Shown: piece by piece, positions 17,885 to 27,235 of the stretch | How positions within the stretch are numbered: the stretch's first letter is position 1 | How the letters are laid out: each line of letters opens with the position of its first letter | Source of the DNA: Kiloniella majae | GTDB lineage: Bacteria; Pseudomonadota; Alphaproteobacteria; Kiloniellales; Kiloniellaceae | Length of the DNA stretch: 64,000 bases | Assembly: GCF_002118315.1 (NCBI RefSeq) | Contig: NZ_MTSZ01000003.1 | Span: 248,001 to 312,000, forward strand | Direction of reading: 5' to 3' | Notes under the pieces: generated by a model | Databases searched by the model: none | Seen by the model: the letters and a program-made list of their open reading frames with translations, nothing else | Told to the model about the DNA's origin: nothing | Made by a program: the position numbers and the translations under genes

Positions 17885-18643
17885 ATGAAGAAAATTCTGT
17901 CTGGCCTCTTTGCTGCGGCCCTTGGCTTTGCAACAGTACCTGCTAATGCGGCAGGCGATGCTGTTCCTTTACCAGACTATGAATGGAGTTTTGACGGTGT
18001 TTTTGGCACCTATGACAAAGCTTCGCTGCAACGCGGATTTCAAGTTTACAAAGAAGTTTGCTCTGGATGTCACTCACTTGATCTGATTGCTTTTCGTAAC
18101 TTGGCTGATCTCGGATATAATGTTGATGAGATCAAAGCTATTGCGTCTGAGTATACAGTTGAAGACGGCCCGAATGATGAAGGTGAAATGTTTGAGCGCA
18201 ATGCTATTGCGTCCGATTATTTCCCATCGCCATTCCCCAACGAAAAAGCTGCGGCTGCTTCAAATGGCGGTAAAGCGCCACCTGATCTTTCGCTAATGGC
18301 GAAAGCGCGTGTTGGTGGTCCAAGCTTTGTTCGTGCTCTGTTGACTGGCTACGAAGATGCGCCAGAAGGTTTTGAGACTGGTGATCTGAGCTACAACAAA
18401 TATTTCCCAGGACATCTGATTGCAATGGCGCCGCCACTTTCAGAAGATTCTGTTGAATATGGTGATGGCACTGCCGCAACTGTTGATCAAATGGCTGCTG
18501 ATGTTAGCCACTTCATGATGTGGGCCGCAGAACCGAAGCTTGAAGCGCGTAAAAATACAGGCGTGAAAGTTATGATCTTCCTGATCATCTTTACACTGGT
18601 TATGTATGCTGCAAAGCGTAAGGTATTTGCTAAAGTTCACTAA
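17885..18643 (+). CDS. petC: Cytochrome c1
   Basis: The mature protein follows a cleavable Sec signal peptide (about residues 1-23, ending VPANAAG). The single c-type haem site C59-S-G-C62-H63 is near the N-terminus, and a Met ligand probably lies in the LIAMAPPLSED segment. A C-terminal membrane anchor (VMIFLIIFTLVMYAA) precedes basic residues. The ATG at 17885 is chosen because GAGAGGAA lies just upstream; an in-frame TTG at 17867 would add six implausible residues. It completes petABC and passes electrons to soluble or membrane cytochrome c. Confidence 0.95.
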   Translation: MKKILSGLFAAALGFATVPANAAGDAVPLPDYEWSFDGVFGTYDKASLQRGFQVYKEVCSGCHSLDLIAFRNLADLGYNVDEIKAIASEYTVEDGPNDEGEMFERNAIASDYFPSPFPNEKAAAASNGGKAPPDLSLMAKARVGGPSFVRALLTGYEDAPEGFETGDLSYNKYFPGHLIAMAPPLSEDSVEYGDGTAATVDQMAADVSHFMMWAAEPKLEARKNTGVKVMIFLIIFTLVMYAAKRKVFAKVH

Positions 18644-18662
18644 GATACTTTCTTGGTTACTG

Positions 18663-18696
18663 AAAAAGGCTGCTCAAACTGAGCAGCCTTTTTTTA
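18663..18696 (+). terminator. Intrinsic terminator of petABC
   Basis: GGCTGCTCA (18668-18676) and TGAGCAGCC (18680-18688) form a perfect 9-bp stem with a 3-nt loop, flanked by an A-run and followed by seven T. Confidence 0.92.
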
Positions 18697-18809
18697 TGTC
18701 ATTTCCGAGGAAGTTATTGTGTTGATTATATCTGGTGGAGATGAGGGATTACCATATCCTTCTGGATAAGGTAGTCTGTAACTGCCGAATATTATCAAAG
18801 GAAAATTGA

Positions 18810-19679
18810 ATGCTTTTCAATTCGTCTCTCAAGGGGATTGATCATCTTTTGATTGGTGTGCAGCAACTGGAAGAAGCGCGCCATCACTATCTTCGCCTTG
18901 GGTTTCGCTTAACACCCCGAGGACGTCATATTGGTTGGGGGACAGCGAACTACTGCATTATGTTCCCTAATGACTACCTGGAGCTAATAGGTATCGTGGA
19001 CAAAAGTCAGGATACCAATGGACTGGATGTTTTCCTTGAAACCGGACAGGGCGGACTTGGACTTGCGTTCAGGAGTGAGGATATCGGTCAGACAGCGGCT
19101 TGCCTGCAAGAGATGAGTGTTCCCATTGATGGTCCAAAAGATTTGAAGCGCATTCTTGAGCTTGAGCATGGTGATGTGATGCCCGCTTTTGAGCTTTTGC
19201 GATATGATCGTCAGGTAAGTCCCAAGATCTCTTCTTTTGTCTGCGATCATAAAACACCGGACGTCGTGTGGCAAAAGCAGTGGCTTGACCATGCCAATGG
19301 TGCCTGTGGGATCAGGCGCGTGGTTTATGTTACGGAAAACCCAAGTGACGTTATTACCAAATATTCGGAATTCTTTGGTGAAGACGCTGTTATCGTCGCT
19401 GATGGATGTATTGATGTTCTGGTCAGTGATAGAAAACAGGTTTTACGCTTTATTGCCCCTGAAGATGCCAACCGTTTCTATCCGGGAATTGAAGTTAAAG
19501 ATTCTGGCATTGATAGCTATATGATTGCCTTTCATCTATGGGCGAAGGATTTAAACGCCACACAGGCCTATTTTGATCAATACCGCGTTAGCTACCAAAG
19601 AGAAGGTGATTCACGCATCAGGGTGCAGGAAAACGATGCCTGCGGTGTGATTGTGACTTTTGATGCCCAGAAAGATTGA
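18810..19679 (+). CDS. VOC family (glyoxalase-like) protein
   Basis: The 289-residue protein begins KGIDHLLIGVQQLEEARHHYLRLGF, the usual first strand and helix of a vicinal-oxygen-chelate module; VVYVTENPSDVITKYSEFFG near residue 170 starts a second module. It resembles the Glyoxalase_3-type (pfam13468) group rather than true lactoylglutathione lyase, and the substrate is unknown. A 16-bp tandem duplication (19661-19676 and 19677-19692) creates the stop codon at its junction; with a single copy the protein would end one residue later. It stands alone behind the petABC terminator. Confidence 0.82.
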   Translation: MLFNSSLKGIDHLLIGVQQLEEARHHYLRLGFRLTPRGRHIGWGTANYCIMFPNDYLELIGIVDKSQDTNGLDVFLETGQGGLGLAFRSEDIGQTAACLQEMSVPIDGPKDLKRILELEHGDVMPAFELLRYDRQVSPKISSFVCDHKTPDVVWQKQWLDHANGACGIRRVVYVTENPSDVITKYSEFFGEDAVIVADGCIDVLVSDRKQVLRFIAPEDANRFYPGIEVKDSGIDSYMIAFHLWAKDLNATQAYFDQYRVSYQREGDSRIRVQENDACGVIVTFDAQKD

Positions 19680-19692
19680 TGCCCAGAAAGAT
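19661..19692. repeat. Perfect 16-bp tandem duplication at a stop codon
   Basis: TGATGCCCAGAAAGAT occurs twice head to tail (19661-19676, 19677-19692). The first base triplet of copy two is the TGA stop of the VOC gene, so the duplication defines the gene's 3' end. Confidence 0.9.
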
Positions 19693-19861
19693 GATTGAAG
19701 TTAAAATCATATATGCTGTTGGGGATGTTACTGGGGATACTGCTGGGCGATCCAATTCATAAAGCTGATGATAAGATCGTAATATAAAAATAGAACGATC
19801 AGTATATTTATCTTATGTCATCTAATGTCTGCAAACTGGATACAAGTATTGGGACTATAGG

Positions 19862-20371
19862 ATGAAAAATTATCTCACGAAGTATTTGGGAAAAGGAACT
19901 GCTGTTCCTGCTGTTCCCAGTGCAAGTCATATCTGGTGGAGTTGGTTAGGTGCTTTAGTGGCGATTGGGGCTATTGCCTGGTTATCTGATCAAGCTGGTG
20001 CGCCTTTCTTCATGGCACCTTTCGGGGCGAGCTGTGTACTGGTTTTCGGTGTACCTAACAGTCCTTTGGCGCAACCACGTAGTCTTGTCCTTGGTCATCT
20101 GATTGCAGCATTGGTTGGTTTACTGGCCTTGGAGACCCTTGGCGTAAACTGGTTTGCATTGGGAGTGGCCGTTGCAACGACAATTGCTTTGATGCAGTTA
20201 ACGCGAACGCTTCATGCACCGGCTGGGGCAACACCGCTTGTGATTATGCTCGAAGGGGCGGATTGGACTTTTATCTTTACGCCTGTTTTCAGTGGGGCGC
20301 TTGTTATCTTGTGTGTGGGGTTGATAACGAACAACTTGTCCAGAAATCGCTCTTACCCAGAGTACTGGTAG
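19862..20371 (+). CDS. HPP family integral membrane protein
   Basis: The 169-residue protein has four to five predicted membrane segments and the HPP-family signature around PFFMAPFGASCVLVFGVPNSPLAQPRSLV. Some HPP proteins are linked to nitrite transport in chloroplasts and cyanobacteria; this is not shown for this branch. A GGGA ribosome site lies 8 nt before the ATG. It is monocistronic, convergent with ychF across a shared terminator. Confidence 0.85.
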   Translation: MKNYLTKYLGKGTAVPAVPSASHIWWSWLGALVAIGAIAWLSDQAGAPFFMAPFGASCVLVFGVPNSPLAQPRSLVLGHLIAALVGLLALETLGVNWFALGVAVATTIALMQLTRTLHAPAGATPLVIMLEGADWTFIFTPVFSGALVILCVGLITNNLSRNRSYPEYW

Positions 20372-20420
20372 CTGTTTGAAAGTCATTCTTCTGAAGCAAG
20401 GTTGACTCGGCTAGCAGGCA

Positions 20421-20450
20421 CAAAAAAGGCGGTATCTTGTACCGCCTTTT
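20421..20450. terminator. Bidirectional terminator between HPP gene and ychF
   Basis: GGCGGTA (20428-20434) and TACCGCC (20440-20446) form a perfect stem with a 5-nt loop. An A-run on the left and a T-run on the right let it act for both convergent genes. Confidence 0.88.
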
Positions 20451-20462
20451 ATTAATTCGTTT

Positions 20463-21560
20463 CTATACGTTGAAGCGGAAGTGGAAAATATCCCCGTCTT
20501 TTGCGATGTATTCTTTTCCTTCTGCACGCATTTTTCCCGCATCTTTCGCGCCCTGTTCCCCATTGCATTCGATGTAATCATCGTAGGCAATGGTTTCGGC
20601 ACGAATAAAACCACGTTCAAAATCCGTGTGAATGGCGCCCGCTGCATTAGGTGCTGTTGATCCTTCGACCACAGTCCAAGCCCGTGCTTCTTTGGGGCCA
20701 ACAGTAAAGAAGGTGAGTAGCCCCAGAAGGCCGTAACCTGCCGCGATAATTCTTTTCAGCCCCGTTTCTTCCAATCCCAGGTCTGCAAGAAATTCGGATT
20801 TTTCCTCTGGATCAGAAAGGGAAGCAACTTCTGCTTCGATTGCTGCAGAAATAATAACGCTCACACCGCCAGAGGCAGTGGCCATTTCTTCTACTTTCTT
20901 GGAATAATCATTTCCGGTTGCTGCATTTTCTTCTTCAACGTTTGCTACATAGAGGACTGGTTTTGCTGTCAGCAACTGAAGTTGATTGTATGTGTCGCGC
21001 TGATCGGAAGAGATATCTGCGGTTCTTGCTGGTTTTCCTTCTTGAAGGACTTCGACAACAATGTTCAAAACTTCAAGCTTGGCTTTGGCTTCTTTGTCGC
21101 CGCCTTTTGCTCGTTTTGCATTCGAAGTGATCTGTTTTTCAACAGATTCTAGATCTGCGATAAGAAGCTCTGTCTCGACTGTTTCGGCATCCCGTACTGG
21201 ATCAACTGATCCGTCAACGTGGGTTACTTCGCCGTCAAAGCAGCGTAGGACGTGGACAATGGCATCAACGGAACGAATGTTACCAAGAAACTCGTTCCCC
21301 ATGCCTTCGCCTTTGGATGCACCACGAACCAACCCAGCAATATCAACAAACTCAAGCTGTGTTGGAATGATCTTTTGGGAACTTGCAATGGCTGCAATCT
21401 TATCCAGACGGGGGTCCGGTACTGCAACCCGACCGACGTTTGGTTCGATAGTGCAGAAAGGATAGTTGGCCGCTTCTGCTGCTGCTGTTTCAGTCAGCGC
21501 ATTGAAAAGAGTGGATTTGCCTACGTTCGGCAAGCCGACGATGCCGCAGTTGAAACCCAT
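20463..21560 (-). CDS. ychF: Redox-regulated ATPase YchF (Obg/OLA1 family)
   Basis: The 365-residue protein starts with the P-loop GLPNVGKST (residues 9-17), has the switch region VDIAGLVRGASKGEGMGN, and replaces the G4 NKxD motif with YVANVEEEN, as expected for an ATP-preferring YchF. The C-terminal TGS-like domain (LLTFFTVGPKEARAWTV, then FERGFIRAET and FHFRFNV) is intact. YchF binds ribosomes and responds to oxidative stress. An AGGGA ribosome site precedes the ATG. It follows pth in the common rplY-pth-ychF order. Confidence 0.96.
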   Translation of the reverse strand: MGFNCGIVGLPNVGKSTLFNALTETAAAEAANYPFCTIEPNVGRVAVPDPRLDKIAAIASSQKIIPTQLEFVDIAGLVRGASKGEGMGNEFLGNIRSVDAIVHVLRCFDGEVTHVDGSVDPVRDAETVETELLIADLESVEKQITSNAKRAKGGDKEAKAKLEVLNIVVEVLQEGKPARTADISSDQRDTYNQLQLLTAKPVLYVANVEEENAATGNDYSKKVEEMATASGGVSVIISAAIEAEVASLSDPEEKSEFLADLGLEETGLKRIIAAGYGLLGLLTFFTVGPKEARAWTVVEGSTAPNAAGAIHTDFERGFIRAETIAYDDYIECNGEQGAKDAGKMRAEGKEYIAKDGDIFHFRFNV

Positions 21561-21652
21561 AGGTATTCCCTTTCACTGTGGTTCTCATGAAAGCATGGTG
21601 TGCGATGCCGAGAACAGTTGGTTATTTAATCAGCCAATGACTAAAAGTATCA

Positions 21653-22402
21653 TTAATCTTGGGGGGTTTTACTATTACTGAACCAGTTCGCCAAGGTCGA
21701 TTGCCATCCGTCTTTGCTATTTTTGACGTTGGCTTCAGCTTTGGTTGCTTCTGGCTTTGCTACTTTAGAAGTATTTTTGTCACTTTTGGACACTTCTGGG
21801 GATACTTTTTGTACCGGGGATTTCTTTTGCTTCGGTGGTGCAACGTCCTGAGCAACTTTAGACATAAAGCCTGGAGTATCGTTCTTTACAAGAAGATCTA
21901 TGTGTCGGGAAATAGCATCGATTTCTTTTCCGAGCCAATCCTGATCAGTCTTTGAGAAGTCACCGAGTACATGACCAGTCACGCGTTCTTTGTGTCCGGG
22001 ATGACCAATGCCCATACGCAAGCGCCAGTAGTCTTTACCGATATGAGCATCAATGGATTTGATGCCATTATGACCACCGGACCCGCCAGCTTTTTTGATG
22101 CGGAGCTTACCGGGAGCAAGATCAAGTTCGTCATAAAAGACAAAAATATCTTCGGGGTCAATTTTGAAAAAGCGAATTGCTTCACCAACGGCCCGACCAG
22201 ATTCGTTCATATACGTTTCTGGTTTGAGGACCAAGATTTTTTCAGAACCGATCCTGCCTTCAGAAGTCTTGCCTTGAAAACGAGAACGCCAGGGCGAAAA
22301 ATTATGGCGGTGGACAATATCGTCCACCGCCATAAAACCGATGTTGTGTCGGTTATTCTCGTACTTTTGACCTGGATTACCGAGACCTACAAACAATAGC
22401 AT
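21653..22402 (-). CDS. pth: Peptidyl-tRNA hydrolase with a basic C-terminal tail
   Basis: The first 190 or so residues are a standard Pth: [21 protein letters not shown] with the catalytic His region, [13 protein letters not shown], and [12 protein letters not shown] with a second conserved His/Asn. It frees tRNA from prematurely released peptidyl-tRNA. An extra tail of about 55 residues, rich in Lys, Ser and Pro ([19 protein letters not shown]), ends in a short WQSTLANWF segment. Such tails occur in some alphaproteobacterial Pth proteins and their purpose is unknown. GAGG precedes the ATG by 8 nt. Confidence 0.94.
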   Translation of the reverse strand: MLLFVGLGNPGQKYENNRHNIGFMAVDDIVHRHNFSPWRSRFQGKTSEGRIGSEKILVLKPETYMNESGRAVGEAIRFFKIDPEDIFVFYDELDLAPGKLRIKKAGGSGGHNGIKSIDAHIGKDYWRLRMGIGHPGHKERVTGHVLGDFSKTDQDWLGKEIDAISRHIDLLVKNDTPGFMSKVAQDVAPPKQKKSPVQKVSPEVSKSDKNTSKVAKPEATKAEANVKNSKDGWQSTLANWFSNSKTPQD

Positions 22403-22442
22403 GTCAGTTTACCTCTAGGTTCAGATCAAAAGAGAGATATAC

Positions 22443-23096
22443 TTACTCTTCAGTAGATTCAGCTGCTGCTTCTTCTTCACCAGCAACGTCTTCTTCGTCG
22501 CCTTCTTCATCAGCTTTCGCAGATTTAACAGAGCTTGGTACAGCAATAGTAGCGATCGTGAAGTCACGATCGGAGATTACTGGCTCTGTTCCGTCTGGAA
22601 GTGTAACGGAAGAAATGTGAACGCTGTCGCCCAGTTCGATGCCAGCCATATCAACTTCGATATTTTCTGGAATGTGATCTGCGCGGCAAGAAAGTTCGAT
22701 GTCGTAACGCACAACGTTAAGAACACCACCCTGCTTAAGGCCTGGGCAGTCGTCTTCGTTGATGAAGTTGACAGGGATCATAACGTTAACAGATGTCTTC
22801 GCAGAAACGCGAAGGAAGTCAACGTGCTCAACCATGTCTGTTACAGGGTGCAATTGAATGTCACGTGGAAGTGTACGTTCTTTTTTGCCATTAACTTCGA
22901 TTTCCCAAAGGCGGGTACCAAAGTGACCAGAGTTGTACTCTTTCGTAATTGGACGCGGGTCCAGGTTAATCATGACAGGGTCTTTTTTTGCACCGTAGAT
23001 GACGGCAGGAACAAGACCTGCACGACGAGCGGCACGAGCGGGCCCCTTGCCGGCTCTATCGCGAGCTTCAGCGCTCACTTTTGTGATATCACTCAT
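22443..23096 (-). CDS. rplY: 50S ribosomal protein L25/general stress protein Ctc
   Basis: This is the long CTC form of L25 (217 residues): an N-terminal 5S-rRNA-binding domain (SAEARDRAGKGPARAARRAGLVPAVIYG) and a C-terminal TL5/CTC domain (SVNVMIPVNFINEDDCPGLKQGG). A very acidic tail rich in Glu and Ala ends the chain. The ATG at 23096 is chosen since GGAG lies 6 nt upstream; an in-frame TTG at 23108 is unlikely. It sits between prs and pth. Confidence 0.95.
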   Translation of the reverse strand: MSDITKVSAEARDRAGKGPARAARRAGLVPAVIYGAKKDPVMINLDPRPITKEYNSGHFGTRLWEIEVNGKKERTLPRDIQLHPVTDMVEHVDFLRVSAKTSVNVMIPVNFINEDDCPGLKQGGVLNVVRYDIELSCRADHIPENIEVDMAGIELGDSVHISSVTLPDGTEPVISDRDFTIATIAVPSSVKSAKADEEGDEEDVAGEEEAAAESTEE

Positions 23097-23259
23097 TTTA
23101 GTCTCCAATAGTAAAATGACAGCGGCAGAGCATTTGCTCCGCCGATGCAGTAACTGGCCAGCCTCCAGGGGTGCTGAGCCAGAGAATTCGCCCGTCTTGT
23201 ATACGGACGAAAGCTATTCGTCAAATCAATCCGCAGTAATTAGGGGCAATCAGCCGTAA

Positions 23260-24192
23260 TCAGTCAAACAGACAGGACACGGATTGTTCGTCACTAATGC
23301 GGCGCATTGCTTCACCCATCAGTGGAGCAACAGAAATCTGACGCATGTTGTGGGCTACACGAACGGCTTCAGTCGCTTGGATTGAGTCCGTTGTTACGAG
23401 CTCTTCAAGCGGAGAAGCGGTAACACGTGCAACCGCGCCACCTGATAAAACACCGTGAGAGATGTAAGCGGAAACAGCTGTTGCGCCAGCATCTTTAAGA
23501 GCACCCGCCGCATTACAAAGTGTGCCAGCCGAATCCACGATGTCATCAATAAGAATACAACGTTGACCCTTGACGTCACCAATGATGTTCATAACCTCTG
23601 AAACACCTGCTTTTTCACGACGTTTGTCAATGATTGCCAGATCGGCATCAAGACGTTTCGCGATAGCACGTGCACGGACAACACCACCAACGTCGGGTGA
23701 TACAATTGTCAGAGGTCCTTTGGACATGCGTTCCTGAATGTCTTTTATAAACACAGGTGCCGCAAACAGGTTGTCTGTTGGAATATCAAAGAAGCCTTGG
23801 ATTTGTCCCGCATGCAGGTCCATGGTCAGAACGCGATCCGCCCCGGCAGTTTGAATTAGATTTGCAACCAGTTTCGCCGAAATCGGTGTACGGGGGCTGG
23901 ATTTACGATCCTGCCTCGCGTAGCCATAGTACGGCATTACGGCTGTTATGCGGCTCGCAGAGCTGCGTTTCAATGCATCTATTGTTACCAAGAGTTCCAT
24001 AAGGTTGTCATTGGTAGGATAGGATGTTGGTTGAATAATAAATACGTCTTCACCGCGCACGTTTTCGTGGATTTCCACAAAAACTTCTTCATCGGAGAAC
24101 CGTCGCACTGATGCTTTGGTCAGTGGTAGATTCAAATATGCAGAAATGGCCTCGGCCAATGGTCGGTTGCTGTTACCCGTTAAGATCTTCAC
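23260..24192 (-). CDS. prs: Ribose-phosphate pyrophosphokinase
   Basis: The 310-residue enzyme makes PRPP from ribose-5-phosphate and ATP for nucleotide, His and Trp synthesis. Motifs include [15 protein letters not shown] at the start, [39 protein letters not shown], and the PRPP loop [13 protein letters not shown] choose the GTG at 24192, preceded by a GGGG box and matching the usual N-terminus; a TTG at 24219 would add nine residues. Confidence 0.95.
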   Translation of the reverse strand: MKILTGNSNRPLAEAISAYLNLPLTKASVRRFSDEEVFVEIHENVRGEDVFIIQPTSYPTNDNLMELLVTIDALKRSSASRITAVMPYYGYARQDRKSSPRTPISAKLVANLIQTAGADRVLTMDLHAGQIQGFFDIPTDNLFAAPVFIKDIQERMSKGPLTIVSPDVGGVVRARAIAKRLDADLAIIDKRREKAGVSEVMNIIGDVKGQRCILIDDIVDSAGTLCNAAGALKDAGATAVSAYISHGVLSGGAVARVTASPLEELVTTDSIQATEAVRVAHNMRQISVAPLMGEAMRRISDEQSVSCLFD

Positions 24193-24317
24193 GCCAAAAT
24201 CCCCGGCTAGGCTGGACAAGCCATAACAGATGACTTGTCGGCAGTTTTCATATTGGACGGGCGGAACTTAGCAATCTCTGTCTTTTCTGTAAACGCCCAT
24301 AAAGATTCATTTCTTTG

Positions 24318-25226
24318 TTATTTCAGAACAGTTTGATTTTGAAGACTCTTTTGTTGCAGTAGGTCCTTGATTCCCATGGCTGTTCCCTCTGCTATTGCTT
24401 CTGAAGCCGGAATCAGTATCCGGGAAAGGGGTAGGTTGGGAATTGGGTTTGTTTGGCTGATTTGCCCTACTTCTTCGCCGTTTGCACTATCTTCAAGACT
24501 CCACAGCAGCGAGAGAAAGCCTTGTTCGTTTTGTTTAGATAGATCAATTTCTAACCTGAGCTTGTAAAAAAAGGATTCAGTTGTTTGGCGCGTCAAATAA
24601 AGGCTTCTGATTTGAAATGAGGCTCTTAGTTCGTTTTCCAATATCGCCTTGGTTCTGTCGTCAATCTGGTCTGGCAGGGAAGCTAGTTGGATAGATATGT
24701 AATCTATTGATTGGGGCTCTGGAGCTATTTTTTGATCCAGTTGCGCAATCTTAAGGCTAACATTCTGTGATACTCTTTTGATCAGTTCAGCCAAAACAGG
24801 CTTCGAATTTTTTTCCAAGTGTATTGCGGGTATCTTTGTTTTTTCCTCTAATTCTATCAGAAAACGATCAGGCACTGCTGTTTCCGTAATCCTGATTTTG
24901 AGGCTTAGTAAAATCTGATTACCCGCAACACGTTCTGTTTCAAAGCTGCTGTACAGATGCAAACTATTTGAAGCAAAAGCATAGTTTGCTGCGGGTAGAT
25001 CCTGATCGCGTAGTGCTTGGCTTAGATTATCTTGCGCCCAAAGTGTGAGGTCCGTGGTCTCGACACCTGTATTTAGTTGGAAAACGGGTGGTTCAACCGC
25101 AAGCGGGCGTGTGTTCTCTAACTGCAGGAGTGGATTACTATCAGGTTCCTGTGCCATGAAGGGGCGAGGCAAAGGTCCACAGGCAGTTATAAGCAAGATG
25201 AAGAGGAGGGGGAGAAACTTTATCAT
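24318..25226 (-). CDS. Predicted outer-membrane-type lipoprotein of unknown function
   Basis: The 302-residue product starts with a lipoprotein signal peptide whose lipobox LITAC puts the lipidated Cys at residue 16, followed by GPLPRP. The remainder is mixed alpha/beta with alternating hydrophobic strands and no motif I recognise; a central pattern (ILLSLKIRITETAVPDRFLI) suggests a beta-rich domain, as in ABC-type transport auxiliary lipoproteins, but that is a guess. It lies between prs and pgeF on the same strand, separated from pgeF by 117 bp. Confidence 0.65.
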   Translation of the reverse strand: MIKFLPLLFILLITACGPLPRPFMAQEPDSNPLLQLENTRPLAVEPPVFQLNTGVETTDLTLWAQDNLSQALRDQDLPAANYAFASNSLHLYSSFETERVAGNQILLSLKIRITETAVPDRFLIELEEKTKIPAIHLEKNSKPVLAELIKRVSQNVSLKIAQLDQKIAPEPQSIDYISIQLASLPDQIDDRTKAILENELRASFQIRSLYLTRQTTESFFYKLRLEIDLSKQNEQGFLSLLWSLEDSANGEEVGQISQTNPIPNLPLSRILIPASEAIAEGTAMGIKDLLQQKSLQNQTVLK

Positions 25227-25343
25227 ACGATTGAGCGATGGAATGGAAACATAGATATCTGAGCCAAATCAGTAATCACATGAAACTGCAGGTCGCGAGA
25301 ATTCCGAGAATACACATTAGAAAGAAGAGAATTAGGTGAGGCA

Positions 25344-26120
25344 TTAGCTTGTTCTCTCAAGTGATATAATGGATATGCCTCTGCCGTAATCAGCTTCTTT
25401 TCTGTGGCATGAGCGGCGGTAGCTGAAAAAGTGGTTCTCTTCAGCATAGGTATCATTCTTTGAAATGGACACCTGTTTTACACCTGATTTCTTCAATCGG
25501 TCTCCCACATATTGGCGAAGATCAAAAAGAAATTTTCCTTCTCTGGGGGAGGGGATGAAGTAAGTCATGTTATCATCAGTTTCTTCAAAGAAACGATGTG
25601 CAAATTCGGCACCTACTTCATAAGAGGCTTGCGCAATACAGGGACCTATTGCGGTGTAGATATTTGATCTGGTTGCACCAAGGCTTTCCATCGCATCAAT
25701 CGTGCTGTCGGTCACACCTTTCAAGGCTCCTTGCCAGCCTGCGTGTGCTGCGCCAATCACCCGTGCATCAGGATCAGCAAAAAGCACAGGTGCACAATCT
25801 GCGGTCATAATGCCCAATGCGATCTCTGGTTGGTTGGTGACCAAGGCATCGACCTGTGGCGCATCTTCGGGGCAACTCCACGGCGTTTTGACAATCTCTA
25901 CATTTGCGGAATGAATTTGATAGCCTGTGACAAGCTTTGCCTGATGACAGCCCATGCGCTCAAGCGCAATCGTTCTGTTTCGGGTTACATTTTCAATTGC
26001 TTCATCTGCCCCGTACCCACAGTTGAGCGATGAATATAGGCCTTGGCTGACGCCATCTTGCCGGGTGAGAAAGCCGTGTTTAATACCATTGTGTTGGTCC
26101 AGCGCAGGGCTTTTAATCAT
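25344..26120 (-). CDS. pgeF: Peptidoglycan editing factor PgeF (YfiH, multicopper-type purine/laccase-fold enzyme)
   Basis: The 258-residue protein carries the YfiH signatures: QIHSANVEIV, DALVTNQPEIALGIMTADCAPVLF, VIGAAHAGWQGALKGV and IGPCIAQASYEVG. The Cys and His residues of the Zn site are all seen. Homologues act on purine nucleosides in vitro, and E. coli YfiH removes wrongly incorporated L-Ser from muropeptide precursors. Its start overlaps the upstream methyltransferase stop (ATGA), placing it at the end of hldD-lgt-MidA-pgeF. Confidence 0.92.
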   Translation of the reverse strand: MIKSPALDQHNGIKHGFLTRQDGVSQGLYSSLNCGYGADEAIENVTRNRTIALERMGCHQAKLVTGYQIHSANVEIVKTPWSCPEDAPQVDALVTNQPEIALGIMTADCAPVLFADPDARVIGAAHAGWQGALKGVTDSTIDAMESLGATRSNIYTAIGPCIAQASYEVGAEFAHRFFEETDDNMTYFIPSPREGKFLFDLRQYVGDRLKKSGVKQVSISKNDTYAEENHFFSYRRSCHRKEADYGRGISIISLERTS

Positions 26121-27235
26121 AGGGCTTCCTTTTGTTCTGGAAATGCAGCTGGTGTTGGCTGATCTGGTCTCGTAAGCGCCATCACTTTAAAGAGATCCCC
26201 CATCTGGCTGGGATCAGTTAAACGATGTTCCGCTGCGGTGATATCAATGGCCTGCTTTTGATCTGCATTTAGACGTAACATCTCGGCGCGCTGTTCAATC
26301 CCAAGGTTTCGTAAAAAATCTCCTTGGGTGACTGTACCATGAACAGAGACGCCATTTGCTTCGGCTGACTTTTGCAGCGTGGGAAAATCAACAAAGGCGG
26401 ATAGATCGGCTGTACCCGGTTCCAGCAAGACATCGTGCTTTTTGTGATTGTGGATAGCTTGTAAACTTGGCTTTGCCGTTGGCGTTCCCCAGCCATAATC
26501 TACGAAAAGGGCAGCCCCGCCATATTGGGTAATATGGCTTGAAATCTGGGCTGAAACATTAGCGGCTATGGATGAAAGCTCGACGACCGCTCCCTCATGA
26601 CTATCAACTAACTCTTTGGGGATAATCGTTTCAATTGCTTTTGAGGGAGGTGAAAGCGTAAAGACGAGACCTGTTTCATCTTCGTCCAAGGTGATTAATC
26701 GCTCGCACCAACCCGTGGGAGAACGTTCGAATTGTCTAATAGGCAAGGCATCAAAAAATTCATTGGCAATAAAGATGCAGGGTCCAGCAGGGAGGTCTGT
26801 TAAATCATCATACCAACTGACATTGTATCCGTTCAGGGCTTCTTTTTGTTTTTTTCTCAGCTTTGGGCTTACTTCTATCAGGTGTATTTTCACAGCCTGG
26901 TGAAAACCGGGGACCATCGCAGCGGCCCGCATAAGGTCGCTCATGAGTGTGCCGCGGCCCGGACCCATCTCAATCAAATGGATTTCAGTCGGGCCACCCA
27001 TGTTGTACCATGTATCTGCGCACCAAAAGCCGATGAGTTCCCCGAACATCTGGCTTATTTCTGGGGCCGTAATAAAATCTCCGGACACACCAAAAGGTTC
27101 ATTCGACATATAATAACCATGTGACGGTGCGATAAGAACATCAGCCATATAGTCGGCGACAGATATTGCACCTTCGAGTTTTATACGTCGGCGGAAGCTT
27201 TCAAAAAGAGATCCTTTTTTTGGTACTGTACTCAT
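26117..27235 (-). CDS. SAM-dependent methyltransferase, MidA/NDUFAF7 family
   Basis: The 372-residue protein (COG1565) has GDFITAPEISQMFGELIGFWC, the SAM-binding loop LIEMGPGRGTLMSDLMRAA and the family's FIANEFFDALPIRQF motif. The mitochondrial relative NDUFAF7 methylates an Arg of a complex I subunit, so a similar role on NADH dehydrogenase is plausible but inferred. It overlaps lgt upstream and pgeF downstream by 4 bp each. Confidence 0.9.
   Translation of the reverse strand: MSTVPKKGSLFESFRRRIKLEGAISVADYMADVLIAPSHGYYMSNEPFGVSGDFITAPEISQMFGELIGFWCADTWYNMGGPTEIHLIEMGPGRGTLMSDLMRAAAMVPGFHQAVKIHLIEVSPKLRKKQKEALNGYNVSWYDDLTDLPAGPCIFIANEFFDALPIRQFERSPTGWCERLITLDEDETGLVFTLSPPSKAIETIIPKELVDSHEGAVVELSSIAANVSAQISSHITQYGGAALFVDYGWGTPTAKPSLQAIHNHKKHDVLLEPGTADLSAFVDFPTLQKSAEANGVSVHGTVTQGDFLRNLGIEQRAEMLRLNADQKQAIDITAAEHRLTDPSQMGDLFKVMALTRPDQPTPAAFPEQKEAL

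Noticed and set aside
22617-23111. A 164-residue rightward open frame
   Set aside because: It is antisense to rplY, with no family resemblance.
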